Shown here: one piece after another, positions 27,902 to 36,312 of the stretch
Position numbering within the stretch: the first letter of the stretch is position 1
Layout of the letters: every line of letters starts with the position of its first letter
Source: Planctomycetaceae bacterium
GTDB taxonomy: Bacteria; Planctomycetota; Planctomycetia; Pirellulales; Pirellulaceae
Direction: 5' to 3'
Length of the DNA stretch: 37,438 bases
NCBI GenBank assembly: GCA_003233175.1
Contig: QIKY01000239.1
Span: forward strand, 1 to 37,438
Translations under genes and position numbers: made by a program
Notes under the pieces: generated by a model
What the model saw: only the letters and a program-made list of their open reading frames with translations
Databases searched by the model: none
Told to the model about the DNA's origin: nothing

Positions 27902-28090
27902 GTTGTTTGCTCACCAGCTTTTTTTGTGCGCACGGCGCGAGTTTACCCGTCGGCAATATCTGACCCTTCGGCGCTTTCTTAACGGCGCCCGCCGCAAGAT
28001 GTTTTGAATCTGTGGGGACGGAATCACATAAACAGGATTATCAGTGTTTAGTATAATGCCTTTTGTGCGGCGTGAAACCATGCGATCTGG

Positions 28091-28123
28091 AAAAGCCCGG
28101 CATTTTCTAAATGCCGGGCTTTT
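28091..28123 (-). terminator. GCCCGGC palindrome, copy 4
   Basis: AAAAGCCCGGCATTT, TCT, AAATGCCGGGCTTTT: a perfect 15-bp stem with a 3-nt loop, about 63 nt beyond the stop of the amidohydrolase gene and upstream of the SDR gene. Another CCGGGCTT half-word follows at 28127-28133. The rest of 27902-28185 contains no gene; GCAACTTCG stands at 28144-28152. Confidence 0.8.
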
Positions 28124-28185
28124 AACCGGGCTTAATTCGGTAAGCAACTTCGCGACTGTTCCCTGCGTGAACGACATCGTCTTTT

Positions 28186-29931
28186 TCAACGCGTCGTCGA
28201 ATGGCGAATGGCGCGGCCGGGGCGGGCGCCGGTATGCGAGCCGTCGTCAAGCACGACTTGGCCATTCACGATCACCCAGCGGACGCCTTCGGAATAATGA
28301 AATGGGTCGGTGTAGGTCGAGCGGTCGATAATCGTGTGGGGGTCGAATATGACGACGTCGGCGAACATGCCCCCTTGGAGTTGGCCCCGGCTGGGCAGCC
28401 CTACCTTGGCGGCGTTCAGAGAGGTCATCTTGCGGACGGCGTCTTCCAATCGCAATAACTTTTTCTCACGGACAAACACACCCAGCACGCGCGGAAACGC
28501 GCCGAAATTCCGAGGGTGCGGATTACCTCGCCGCAGGGGTCCTGTGGTGGCGTAGGCCGAGCCATCGGAACCGACGGAGCACCACGGTTGCCGGAGCGCG
28601 AGCTGCATGTCTGGGCCGGTGTGGTGTGCGTAGACGGCGCCGATGGAGCCGTTCTCTTCGATCAGAAAATCGAATAACTCTTCGAGTAGGTCGGGGTTGT
28701 TTTGGCCTTGCGTGCGCAGCGACATGACGCGGTCCATCGTGAGGCCCTTGAAACGGTTGTCGGCGCTGACGAGAATCCGGCTCCAATCGCCGCCCACGGC
28801 CGTGAAGTGGTTGTACCAGCCGGGAATGTCACGGCTGATATCTTGTTTGATTTTTTCGCGCAGCCGTGGCGTTTTCAGTCGCTCGATCATCTTCGCCTTG
28901 CCGCCTTCGTGGGCCCAAGGCGGAATGATGCTGGCCAGATTGTTGTTGCCTCGCGTGTAGGGATAAACATTGGCCTGCACGTTCACGCCGCGAGCGCGGG
29001 CCTGTTCGATCAAGGCGACAACTTCCGGCATTCTGCCCCAGAATTTTTGGTCGGCGATTTTCAAGTGGATCACATCGACCGGCAGGCCGGCGCGCTCGCC
29101 AATTTCGATCGCCTCGCGCACCGAATCGAACACGCCGGTTCCTTCATCGCGAATATGCGTGGAATAAATCCCCTGGTATTGGGCCACGATTTTACAAAGG
29201 GCCACGATGTCGTCGGTGGTGGCCAGCGAACCGGGCGGCATCATCACCTGGCTCGACAACCCCAGCGCGCCTTGTTGCATGGCTTGATCGACCAGTTGGC
29301 CCATTTCATTGATTTGTTTCGCGGTGGGCCGCTCGAACGAGGCGCCCATCACGCACTGCCAAACGTTGCTCAGCCCCACGTACGAGGCCACGTTGGTCGC
29401 GACGCCGGCCTCTTCCACCAAGCGGAAGTAGTCGGCCAGCGAAGACCATCGCACCTTTTTTCCCTTGACGGTGGCGGTTTTCCGGCCGAGTTTTCCTTGG
29501 AAGGGGCCGGCCGAATTTCCTTCGCCGAGAATTTCGGTCGTGACGCCTTGCCGTATCTTGCTTTGGGCGGCGCCGTCTTCGAGCAGCAGGTAATCGGAGT
29601 GCGAATGGATGTCGATAAAGCCCGGCGCCACAATGCAACCGGCGGCGTCGATTTCCCGCTTCGCCGGTCCTGCAATCCGCCGCGACACGCAAACAATGCG
29701 ATCACCCCGCACGCCCACCTCACCGTGGAACCACGGGTTCCCCGTTCCGTCGACGATGCGGCCATTGCGGATGATAAGATCAAACGGCTCGCCCGTTGCC
29801 GATTTTCCCGTTGCCGATTTTCCCGTTGCCGATTTTCCCGTTGCTACACCATCAGCCGCCGGCTCCACCGCCGTTAGAGCCGAAACCGAAACCACGAGAA
29901 ACAAAAAAACAACGCTGGCCAAACGACGCAT
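28186..29931 (-). CDS. exported D-aminoacylase-like amidohydrolase (module 3)
   Basis: A 581-aa protein with a signal peptide (MRRLASVVFLFLVVSVSALTA), a Thr/Gly/Lys/Ser repeat linker, then an amidohydrolase of the N-acyl-D-amino-acid deacylase type. Landmarks: D-L-I-I-R-N-G-R-I-V-D-G-T-G, G-F-I-D-I-H-S-H-S-D near 107 (HxH metal ligands), Y-S-T-H-I-R-D-E-G, D-V-I-H-L-K (further His ligands), S-V-G-S-D-G-S (active-site Asp), and the closing G-x-L-x-x-G-M-F-A-D-V-V-I-F-D. Characterised members remove the acyl group from N-acyl-D-amino acids. The usual G-N-C-G metal-bridging cysteine site reads G-E-G-N here. ATG 29931 is chosen because GGAGAGAG lies just upstream and the signal peptide begins there; 29991 is an in-frame alternative. 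It is 79 nt after the DUF1501 gene, so probably the third gene of module 3. Confidence 0.87.
   Translation of the reverse strand: MRRLASVVFLFLVVSVSALTAVEPAADGVATGKSATGKSATGKSATGEPFDLIIRNGRIVDGTGNPWFHGEVGVRGDRIVCVSRRIAGPAKREIDAAGCIVAPGFIDIHSHSDYLLLEDGAAQSKIRQGVTTEILGEGNSAGPFQGKLGRKTATVKGKKVRWSSLADYFRLVEEAGVATNVASYVGLSNVWQCVMGASFERPTAKQINEMGQLVDQAMQQGALGLSSQVMMPPGSLATTDDIVALCKIVAQYQGIYSTHIRDEGTGVFDSVREAIEIGERAGLPVDVIHLKIADQKFWGRMPEVVALIEQARARGVNVQANVYPYTRGNNNLASIIPPWAHEGGKAKMIERLKTPRLREKIKQDISRDIPGWYNHFTAVGGDWSRILVSADNRFKGLTMDRVMSLRTQGQNNPDLLEELFDFLIEENGSIGAVYAHHTGPDMQLALRQPWCSVGSDGSAYATTGPLRRGNPHPRNFGAFPRVLGVFVREKKLLRLEDAVRKMTSLNAAKVGLPSRGQLQGGMFADVVIFDPHTIIDRSTYTDPFHYSEGVRWVIVNGQVVLDDGSHTGARPGRAIRHSTTR
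29792..29844 (-). repeat. 15-bp tandem repeat in amidohydrolase gene
   Basis: The unit CCCGTTGCCGATTTT occurs three times without change plus eight bases of a fourth. In the gene it encodes repeated Ala-Thr-Gly-Lys-Ser between signal peptide and enzyme. Being in frame, gain or loss of a unit would only change linker length. Confidence 0.9.
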
Positions 29932-30010
29932 GATACTCTCTCCATTTCCACAAAACCCAGGCAACGGCCCCACGGGACGGCCCCGTTTCAAGACGGCGCC
30001 TGTTCCGTTC

Positions 30011-31462
30011 TCAACCCAGAATCGGTCTGAGCACGCGGGCTTCCTCCACGCCGGTGAGCCGTTGGTTCAGGCCCTGAATGCGCACCGAGAGCCGCGCATG
30101 GTCGATGCCGAGGCAGTGCAGAATTGTGGCGTTGAGGTCGCGGAAATGGACGGCGTCCTTGACGATGTTGTAACTGAAGTCGTCGGTTTCGCCGTACGCT
30201 TTGCCGCCGCCAACACCGCCGCCCGCCAGCCAAATCGTGAAGCAGCGAGGATGGTGGTCGCGGCCGTAATCTTCGCGGGTGAGTTTGCCCTGGCAATAAA
30301 CGGTGCGGCCGAATTCGCCGCCCCAAACAACGAGCGTGTCTTTGAGCAAGCCGCGTTGTTTGAGATCAGCCAACAATGCCGCCGTGGCTTGATCCGTCGT
30401 TTGGCACTGCTTGGCGAGGTCTTTGGGGAGTTGGCCGTGCTGGTCCCACCCGCGGTGAAACAGTTGAATAAAGCGGACATCTCGTTCCGCCAACCGGCGC
30501 GCAAGCAGGCAGTTGGCGGCGTAGGTTCCCGGTTGTTGGACGTCGGGTCCATACATTTTCAGCACGTGTTCGGGTTCGTTGGAAACGTCGATCAATTCCG
30601 GCACGGAGGTTTGCATGCGGAAGGCCATTTCGTACTGCGCGATTCTGGCGGCAATTTCCGGGGCGCCGGTTTGGGCGAGTTTGTGCCGATTGAGTTGCGC
30701 GAGGCCGTCGAGCATGCCGCGACGCGCTTCTGGGCTAACGCCGGGCGGATTGGAAAGGTAGAGCACGGGGTCTCCGCTGGAGCGGAAACGTACGCCCTGA
30801 TGTTTCGCCGCCAGGAAACCGCTGCCCCAGAGCCGGTCGTAGAGCGGTTGGCCGCCGCTGCCGGAAACCATCACGACGAACGCCGGCAATTCCTCGTTGA
30901 CGCTGCCCAAACCGTACGACATCCAGGCGCCAATGCTCGGCCTCCCGGCCAACTGCCGGCCGGTAAGAATGAGCGTGATGGCGGGGTCGTGGTTGATGGC
31001 TTCGGTGTGCATGGATCGAATGAAGCAAATGTCGTCGGCCATTCCGGCGGTATGCGGCAGAAGTTCGCTAAGCCAGGCGCCGCCTTGGCCGTGTTGCGAA
31101 AATTTGAACTTTGTGGGCGCGATGGGAAAACTCGTCTGCCGAGAGGTCATGACGGTCAGCCGTTGCCCCTGTCGAACTGAAGCGGGCAGGTCTTCACCGC
31201 GTAGTTTTTCCAAATTCGGTTTGTAGTCGTAGAGGTCGTGCTGGGCGGGGCCGCCCGACTGGAACAGATAAATCACGCGTTTCGCCGTGGGCGGAAAATG
31301 GGGCAGGCCGGGTAAGCCGCCGGCGCGCTGTTCCGCAACTGCGGCGTGCGCGTCTTGCTCCAACAAGCCGCCTAGCGCCATGGCGCCAAGGCTGCCGCTG
31401 GCCGTGGCGAGAAAATGACGACGGCTGGCGGCCGGCGCGTTTAAGAATGATCGTTGTTGCAC
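30011..31462 (-). CDS. Tat-exported DUF1501 protein (module 3)
   Basis: A 483-aa protein with a twin-arginine signal ([11 protein letters not shown], residues 13-23). DUF1501 landmarks: [61 protein letters not shown] and C-L-G-I-D-H-A-R. It starts at GTG 31462, six bases after the stop of the DUF1549/DUF1553 gene; its AAGGAG Shine-Dalgarno is formed by the last two sense codons (Lys-Glu) of that gene, which suggests translational coupling and a fixed ratio of the two products. The amidohydrolase gene follows. Same subgroup as the DUF1501 at 18615-19991, unlike the one at 7965-9440. Role unknown. Confidence 0.93.
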   Translation of the reverse strand: MQQRSFLNAPAASRRHFLATASGSLGAMALGGLLEQDAHAAVAEQRAGGLPGLPHFPPTAKRVIYLFQSGGPAQHDLYDYKPNLEKLRGEDLPASVRQGQRLTVMTSRQTSFPIAPTKFKFSQHGQGGAWLSELLPHTAGMADDICFIRSMHTEAINHDPAITLILTGRQLAGRPSIGAWMSYGLGSVNEELPAFVVMVSGSGGQPLYDRLWGSGFLAAKHQGVRFRSSGDPVLYLSNPPGVSPEARRGMLDGLAQLNRHKLAQTGAPEIAARIAQYEMAFRMQTSVPELIDVSNEPEHVLKMYGPDVQQPGTYAANCLLARRLAERDVRFIQLFHRGWDQHGQLPKDLAKQCQTTDQATAALLADLKQRGLLKDTLVVWGGEFGRTVYCQGKLTREDYGRDHHPRCFTIWLAGGGVGGGKAYGETDDFSYNIVKDAVHFRDLNATILHCLGIDHARLSVRIQGLNQRLTGVEEARVLRPILG

Positions 31463-31468
31463 GGCGCA

Positions 31469-34400
31469 TCACTCCTTGGTGATCGTTTCATCAAGATTCA
31501 AAATGAGGTTGGCCAGCGTGGCGTATGCCGCTAGCTCCGTAGTATTGCCCGCCTTCGATTCTGCCGCTTTCGATTCACCCGCCTTCGATTCGCCCTCAAC
31601 CAGCTTGGCGGCTTGGTCTGGGTGATTCTTGAAAATCTGGGTCTGTTGCTCCAACACGCGCAGCAATACTTGGGATTCATTTTGATCGGGCCAGCGCGCC
31701 GTGGCCAGCCGAAAACCGAAGGCCAGTTTGGCGGCGGGCGCGGGGCCGCCTTCGGCCAGCATGCGGCGGGCCAAGCCGAGCGAGGCTTCGACAAACGTGG
31801 CTTCGTTCAGCAAGGCCAAAGCTTGCAGAGGCGTGTTGGTGCGGGAGCGCCGCACCACGCAGAATTCCCGAGAAGGGGCGTCGAACAGCAGCATGGTGGG
31901 CGGCGAAACGGTGCGTTTCCAGAAAGTGTACAAGCTGCGGCGGTGCAGGCCATCGCCTTCGTCGGCTTGGTATTCCTGCCCGGAAAGATCTTTCCAGAGT
32001 CCCGCCGGTTGGCGAGGTTTTACGGAAGGCCCGCCGATTTTCTCCACCAACAAACCGCTCACCGCCAGGGCTTGGTCTCGTATCGCTTCGGCCGACAAGC
32101 GAAAACGCGGCCCCCGCGCAAGCAGCCGGTTCTCGGCGTCTCGCTTTACTAATTCAGGCGTCACGTTCGCCGACTGCCGGTAGGCGGCGCTCATGACCAT
32201 TGTTTTGATGATGTGTTTGACATCCCAGCCGGAGTCCATGAATTCCACGGCCAGCCAATCGAGCAATTCGGGATGACTGGGCCATTCGCCTTGCGAGCCG
32301 AAATCGTCCACCGTTTTGACCAAGCCCACGCCCCAGAGCATCTGCCAAAAACGGTTCACCGTCACACGCGCTGTTAGAGGGTTGGAGCGGCTGACCAGCC
32401 ACTCGGCCAAACCCAGTCGATTATTCGGCGCGCCGCTGGGCAGCGGTGGCAGAATTTTTGGAACGGCAGCAGCGACTTTCTCACCCAGATTATCATATTC
32501 GCCTCGCACCAGAATGCGTGCTTGCCGCGGCGTGGCCATTTCATGCATGACCATCACGGTGGGAATCGTTTCGTTGAAAACACGCCGCCGCCGCCGCGCT
32601 GCGAGAAGTTGCTTTCGCAACACCAAGACCGACTGTTCGGCCTGCGTTTCCAAATAATATTGCCGGAGCTTGGCCGACTCGGCAGCGGTGCGATTCTTAG
32701 CCGGCGCCGCGACAATCTGGCGAACTGTTTTGCGCACCGCCAGCATCGCGACTTCTTGGTCGGAAAGTACGCGGGCGTAAATGTTGATATCGCTCAAGAG
32801 GCCGTTGTATCGGCCGCCCGGTCCGCCGCCGCCTAGACGGAAGGGATCGTTCACGACAAAATCTTGGCTCAATTCGTCGAGCAGCACCTTGATTTTGCTC
32901 GGCCGGCCGTTGATGTGCATTTGAATGCCCGCCGCCAGACGCGAACCGTCGTAGCTGGCCGCGATGTGCGTCCAACGGTTGGCGGGAATTTCTGCTTCCG
33001 TTTCCACGCGAATGCCGTCGTCCAACCAACGTTTGATCAGGTTGAAGCCCAGCTTGCCTTGCTGCAACGACAAGCTGTAGCCGTAACTGGTGCGGACTTC
33101 CTCCGTCATTCGCGAAACCACGACGCCCGCATCAACACGTGCGGGTTTGATCCAAAAACTCAAGGTGAAACGGTCGAACATATCGAACTTGCCGACGTCG
33201 CCCTTAATGATGTCTTCTTTAACGGCGTCTTTCTTTGCAACGCCCTGAGCTTCTTCTTTTTTACCGGCCGCTGGTTTTTCAATATCTCCGGCCTCGAAAA
33301 AATATTTGCCGTCGAGCCGCAGCGCGGAGGAGAAAACTCCTTCGGCGAATTCAGGCGGGCCATTTTTGAAGGCGCCTTCCGGCGGGGCGCCCTCTTGAAA
33401 ATGCAGGGCGGCGGTGCGTTGGTAGGCAGGCGCCCAAGTGCGGCTGGTATCTTTGACGGCGGGTTCGGCGGCCTGCTTCCGCTCCCACCGCAATTGGCTC
33501 CGGCGAAGTTCCGGCTGCACCGCGGCGAAGTGTTTTTCCGCTCGGACAATTTGCACATCGAACGCCTGCAACTGCTTTTGTTGCGGCGGCGTGGGCGCTT
33601 TGATGACCGGCGGCGAGTTGCTGTGTTTTCTGGCGCGGCCCGGTTCGGGAATGTTGTAGAAGTAGGCGAACAAACTGTAGTAGTCGCGTTGCGTGAAGGG
33701 ATCGAATTTATGGTCGTGGCAACGCACGCAGCCCATGGTCAGGCCCAGCCAGACGGTCGAGGTGGTGTTGACCCGGTCCACCACGTACTCGACGAGAAAC
33801 TCCTCGGGAATGCTGCCGCCTTCGGCGTTGGTGCGATGGTTTCTGTTGAAGCCGGAGGCGATTTTCTGTTGCAGCGTGGCGTGGGGGAGTAGGTCGCCGG
33901 CGAGTTGTTCGCGGGTGAATTGGTCGAACGGTTTGTTTTGATTGAAGGCGTCAATCACGCCGTCGCGCCAGCGCCACATTTCGCGGTTGTCGTCTGATTG
34001 GTAGCCGTTGGTGTCGGCGAAGCGGGCGGCATCGAGCCAAGGCGCCGCCATGCGTTCGCCAAACCGCTGCGAAGCCAACAGGCGGTCAACAAGATTTTCG
34101 TAAGCCCGGTTGCTGTTGTCCGCCAGAAAGGCGTCAATCTCTCGGGGTGTTGGCGGCAAGCCGGTGAGGTCGAGGCTGAGTCGGCGAATGAGCGTTTCGG
34201 CGGGCGCTTCGGGCGACGTTTCAAGAGCTTCCTCCTGGAGCCTTGCCAGCACGAAACGATCGATAGGATTGCGCGCCCACTTTGCATGTTGCACATCAGG
34301 CGAAGCCGGCCGCTTTGGCGCGAGGTACGACCAATGCCCTTGCCACTTGGCGCCTTGTTCGATCCAACGGCGAAGCGTATCGCGCTGCTTTGGCGTGAGC

Positions 34401-34753
34401 GTTTTGCGGCTCTCGGGCGGCGGCATTTGTAGGTCGGCGTCGTGGGAAATGATGCGTTGCCAAAGCTCACTTTGTTCTAGGTTGCCGGGAACAATCGCCT
34501 GCCGGCCATCGCCCAGGTCGTCGGTGGCGTATTCGAGTTGGTCCAAACGCAAATCAGCTTCGCGATGCCGGGCGTCGGGGCCGTGGCATTCAAAACAGGT
34601 GCTCGATAAGATCGGCCGTATATCGCGATTAAACGCCACGCGCTGTGGCGCGGGCGCTGCGGCTTGCAAGTCGCTGATGGCGCCGGAGCAGATTGCGCAG
34701 GCAAAAACAAAGGACCACAACAGCGTCCAGCGAAAACACGAGTTCTTGGTCAT
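31469..34753 (-). CDS. PSCyt1-DUF1549-LamG-DUF1553 exported haem-motif protein (module 3)
   Basis: A 1094-aa protein. Signal peptide (about 1-33); PSCyt1 with C53-FE-C56-H57-GPD; DUF1549 from about 155 ([49 protein letters not shown]), including [15 protein letters not shown] LamG/concanavalin-like domain (about 448-672; [44 protein letters not shown]) is inserted before DUF1553 (about 700-1040). Within the LamG domain about 27 Lys/Glu/Asp-rich residues (near 491-518) interrupt a typical strand-turn. Near the C-terminus a 5-residue repeat (ESKAG type) precedes the normal family ending. ATG 34753 starts the signal peptide; an open frame continues to 34966 but that part overlaps the YceH gene. 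The upstream spacing of 94 nt leaves room for a promoter. First gene of module 3; a glycan-facing role is suggested by the LamG domain (inference). Confidence 0.92.
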   Translation of the reverse strand: MTKNSCFRWTLLWSFVFACAICSGAISDLQAAAPAPQRVAFNRDIRPILSSTCFECHGPDARHREADLRLDQLEYATDDLGDGRQAIVPGNLEQSELWQRIISHDADLQMPPPESRKTLTPKQRDTLRRWIEQGAKWQGHWSYLAPKRPASPDVQHAKWARNPIDRFVLARLQEEALETSPEAPAETLIRRLSLDLTGLPPTPREIDAFLADNSNRAYENLVDRLLASQRFGERMAAPWLDAARFADTNGYQSDDNREMWRWRDGVIDAFNQNKPFDQFTREQLAGDLLPHATLQQKIASGFNRNHRTNAEGGSIPEEFLVEYVVDRVNTTSTVWLGLTMGCVRCHDHKFDPFTQRDYYSLFAYFYNIPEPGRARKHSNSPPVIKAPTPPQQKQLQAFDVQIVRAEKHFAAVQPELRRSQLRWERKQAAEPAVKDTSRTWAPAYQRTAALHFQEGAPPEGAFKNGPPEFAEGVFSSALRLDGKYFFEAGDIEKPAAGKKEEAQGVAKKDAVKEDIIKGDVGKFDMFDRFTLSFWIKPARVDAGVVVSRMTEEVRTSYGYSLSLQQGKLGFNLIKRWLDDGIRVETEAEIPANRWTHIAASYDGSRLAAGIQMHINGRPSKIKVLLDELSQDFVVNDPFRLGGGGPGGRYNGLLSDINIYARVLSDQEVAMLAVRKTVRQIVAAPAKNRTAAESAKLRQYYLETQAEQSVLVLRKQLLAARRRRRVFNETIPTVMVMHEMATPRQARILVRGEYDNLGEKVAAAVPKILPPLPSGAPNNRLGLAEWLVSRSNPLTARVTVNRFWQMLWGVGLVKTVDDFGSQGEWPSHPELLDWLAVEFMDSGWDVKHIIKTMVMSAAYRQSANVTPELVKRDAENRLLARGPRFRLSAEAIRDQALAVSGLLVEKIGGPSVKPRQPAGLWKDLSGQEYQADEGDGLHRRSLYTFWKRTVSPPTMLLFDAPSREFCVVRRSRTNTPLQALALLNEATFVEASLGLARRMLAEGGPAPAAKLAFGFRLATARWPDQNESQVLLRVLEQQTQIFKNHPDQAAKLVEGESKAGESKAAESKAGNTTELAAYATLANLILNLDETITKE
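31551..31595 (-). repeat. 15-bp imperfect tandem repeat near 3' end of module 3 gene
   Basis: Three 15-bp units starting GC(C/T)TTCGATTC encode Glu-Ser-Lys-Ala-Gly-like pentamers. The repeat sits in a loop just before the conserved family tail, and its length is a multiple of three, so it does not break the frame. Confidence 0.85.
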
Positions 34754-34847
34754 GTGCTTCTCGTTTGGGAAAAAAGACGTTTGCCGCCGAACTGCGTGAA
34801 AACAATAATTCGGGAAAACGGGCGTTATCGCCTGATCACAACGCTCC

Positions 34848-35588
34848 CTACTCCTGGATTTTCCGCAACGCTTCGCGGAGTTCCGCCACCTCGGCGCGGA
34901 GCTGCGACACTTCGTTTTGCAACTCCGCGAACTCGCTGAACGCGGCGGTGGCGCCGGTTGCGGCAATCGTTTGCGACGTCGCTGGAGAACGGTCGCTCAG
35001 TTGGTCCGCGGCTTGGCGGCGTTGGATCAGGTCGAACAAGGCTTGCCGCTCTCGCTCGGGGTACAGACCGTGCGTGACGATTTGTCCTCGTCCGGCGGGC
35101 GTCAATTCCAACAACAGCCCTTTTTCTTGTAACGACTGAAGTAGCGGTTTTAATTCCGACAATCCCGTTATTGATTCCATTCGCGATGCGCGGCCTCGAA
35201 GCTCGCCCAGCGTTTGCTCGCCGCGCAACAGCAACTCGGTCACGACGGCAATCTCTTGTTTGTCGACGCCCAACCAATCGTACATATAATGCCGATACTT
35301 CGGCACGCGGCCATCGCCCTGCACTTCGGCCACGGCGCCCATTTCTCGAAGTTCCTCGAGCGTATCGTCGACTTGCGCGGTGGTTAGCTCCATCTGCGGG
35401 GAGCGATTGCTTTTTTGATTGCAACCGGTGGTCAGAGCCTTGAGCGTCATGGGATAACCGTCTGGCGTGGTCTTGGCTTTTTCCACCAACACGCCCACGA
35501 CGCGCCGTTGCCGCGCATTCAATGGCCGCCAGGTTCGCGCCGCCGGTTTCGGTTTTGGCTCGGTTTGCTCGGTTTCGATTTCGGTCAT
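34848..35588 (-). CDS. YceH/DUF480 family winged-helix protein
   Basis: A 246-aa protein matching the YceH (UPF0502/DUF480) family: L-N-A-R-Q-R-R-V-V-G-V-L-V-E-K opening, then T-P-D-G-Y-P-M-T-L-K-A-L-T-T-G-C-N-Q-K-S-N-R-S-P near residues 40-63, R-V-P-K-Y-R-H near 108, and a second winged-helix half with A-V-V-T-E-L-L-L-R-G-E-Q-T-L-G-E-L-R-G-R-A-S-R-M. The family has two winged-helix domains, is cytoplasmic and has no firmly established role. The last 30 residues form a coiled coil (LRAEVAELREAL), common in the family. AGGAAAG six bases upstream supports ATG 35588. It stands before module 3 with a 94-nt gap and could share a transcript or not; its function does not link to the module. Confidence 0.92.
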   Translation of the reverse strand: MTEIETEQTEPKPKPAARTWRPLNARQRRVVGVLVEKAKTTPDGYPMTLKALTTGCNQKSNRSPQMELTTAQVDDTLEELREMGAVAEVQGDGRVPKYRHYMYDWLGVDKQEIAVVTELLLRGEQTLGELRGRASRMESITGLSELKPLLQSLQEKGLLLELTPAGRGQIVTHGLYPERERQALFDLIQRRQAADQLSDRSPATSQTIAATGATAAFSEFAELQNEVSQLRAEVAELREALRKIQE

Positions 35589-35798
35589 CTTCTTTCCTCA
35601 TGATGCGAGATAACAACACGTATTCGACAATGGAATAGAATGGCGGCGGCATCCTGGAGTTTACCTTATTTCAACCAGCGGCGAATCCTTTTGGAACGAC
35701 CGATAGCGTAAAATAATTTGCCGTTAGGGGTATTTGTGTGCAACTGGCCAGATCAACCAAGGGCTCGTCCGAAAAGTAGGTTCTCGGTTGTCGATCGA

Positions 35799-35831
35799 AA
35801 AAGCCCGGCATTTTGAAAATGCCGGGCTTTT
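35799..35831 (-). terminator. GCCCGGC palindrome, copy 5
   Basis: AAAAGCCCGGCATTTT, a single G, then the exact complement ending in TTTT: a perfect 16-bp stem, the cleanest of the set. It stands about 200 nt beyond the stop of the prolyl-tRNA synthetase remnant on the minus strand, where that gene's terminator would be expected. Confidence 0.8.
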
Positions 35832-35970
35832 GAATCAGTCAAAACATCAGGGCTCGACAACAAGCGTCGGGCCTCCAATACGTGCGTTATCCCGCCCATC
35901 GTACAGTTGAATAGCAAGCAGGCATGCGGGGCGGGCCTCCTGAGGCTGCTTTCTTCCAGATGCACTTCAA

Positions 35971-36027
35971 AACATGCTGAAGCATGAACTCCAACGGCGC
36001 TTAAAACATGCTGAAACGCACACTCCA
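35971..36027. repeat. CATGCT-GA-AGCATG repeat, one good and one degenerate copy
   Basis: AACATGCTGAAGCATGAACT then CCAACGGCGC (35971-36000) matches the unit at 7899-7930 with one difference in the palindrome loop. A second copy at 36005-36027 keeps ACATGCTGAA and CACTCCAAC but has lost the second arm. Period about 34 versus 32 at the other locus. Confidence 0.7.
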
Positions 36028-36028
36028 A

Positions 36029-36312
36029 CTAATACGCCTTGGCCAGCACGACGCGGCGTTGGCTGGGCTGGCCGCTGAAAATGCAAACGCCTGGTTCGTC
36101 GTCGGCTTTGAGCGGCAGGCAGCGAACCGTGACTTTTCAACTTTTTGAGAATCTTGGTCGCTTCTGGGATCTCGACCCAATGGCTGAGTGCGAAGCCGCC
36201 GTGAATTTCCGGCTTTTGAGGATTCTTCGCCGTGAAGAATTGGCGGAATTCGTCGAGCGAATCGATGCGGTGCGTGTTGTCTTCCCGCAGTTTGAGCGCA
36301 CATTGTGGTTCA
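36029..36312 (-). pseudogene. proS: 3' remnant of prolyl-tRNA synthetase gene, frameshifted
   Basis: Read on the minus strand, about 94 codons give the C-terminal end of a prolyl-tRNA synthetase of the archaeal/eukaryal-like type: L-R-E-D-N-T-H-R-I-D-S-L-D-E-F, then E-I-H-G-G-F-A-L-S-H-W, then V-T-V-R-C-L-P-L, D-E-P-G-V-C-I-F-S-G-Q-P-S and the typical ending R-R-V-V-L-A-K-A-Y followed by TAG at 36029-36031. Catalytic and anticodon-binding parts are gone. A run of four T at 36134-36137 (plus strand) where three are expected shifts the frame between the HW and VTVRC blocks. Homology stops near 36312, where recombinase homology on the other strand begins. A dead fragment; an intact copy must exist elsewhere in the genome. 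Confidence 0.82.

Larger units (their letters stand above)
35589..36028. other. 440-nt intergenic stretch with repeats
   Basis: No gene is supported. It contains hairpin copy 5 (35799-35831) and a two-copy CATGCT repeat (35971-36027). The first 100 nt upstream of the YceH start would hold its promoter, but no clear -35/-10 pair was seen. An open minus-strand frame at 35753-36028 runs through both repeats and is not a gene. Confidence 0.6.

Noticed and set aside
28702-31180. Long plus-strand frames (28702-29877, 29609-31180)
   Set aside because: Antisense to the amidohydrolase and DUF1501 genes, whose motifs are unmistakable; the plus-strand products resemble nothing and span the gap between two real genes.
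34754-34966. N-terminal extension of the module 3 protein by 71 residues
   Set aside because: The added residues overlap the YceH coding region in another frame and stand before a perfect signal peptide start at 34753.
36001-36303. 100-codon minus-strand frame across the prolyl-tRNA synthetase remnant
   Set aside because: It is in the wrong frame for the synthetase motifs; the true homology switches frame at 36134-36137.
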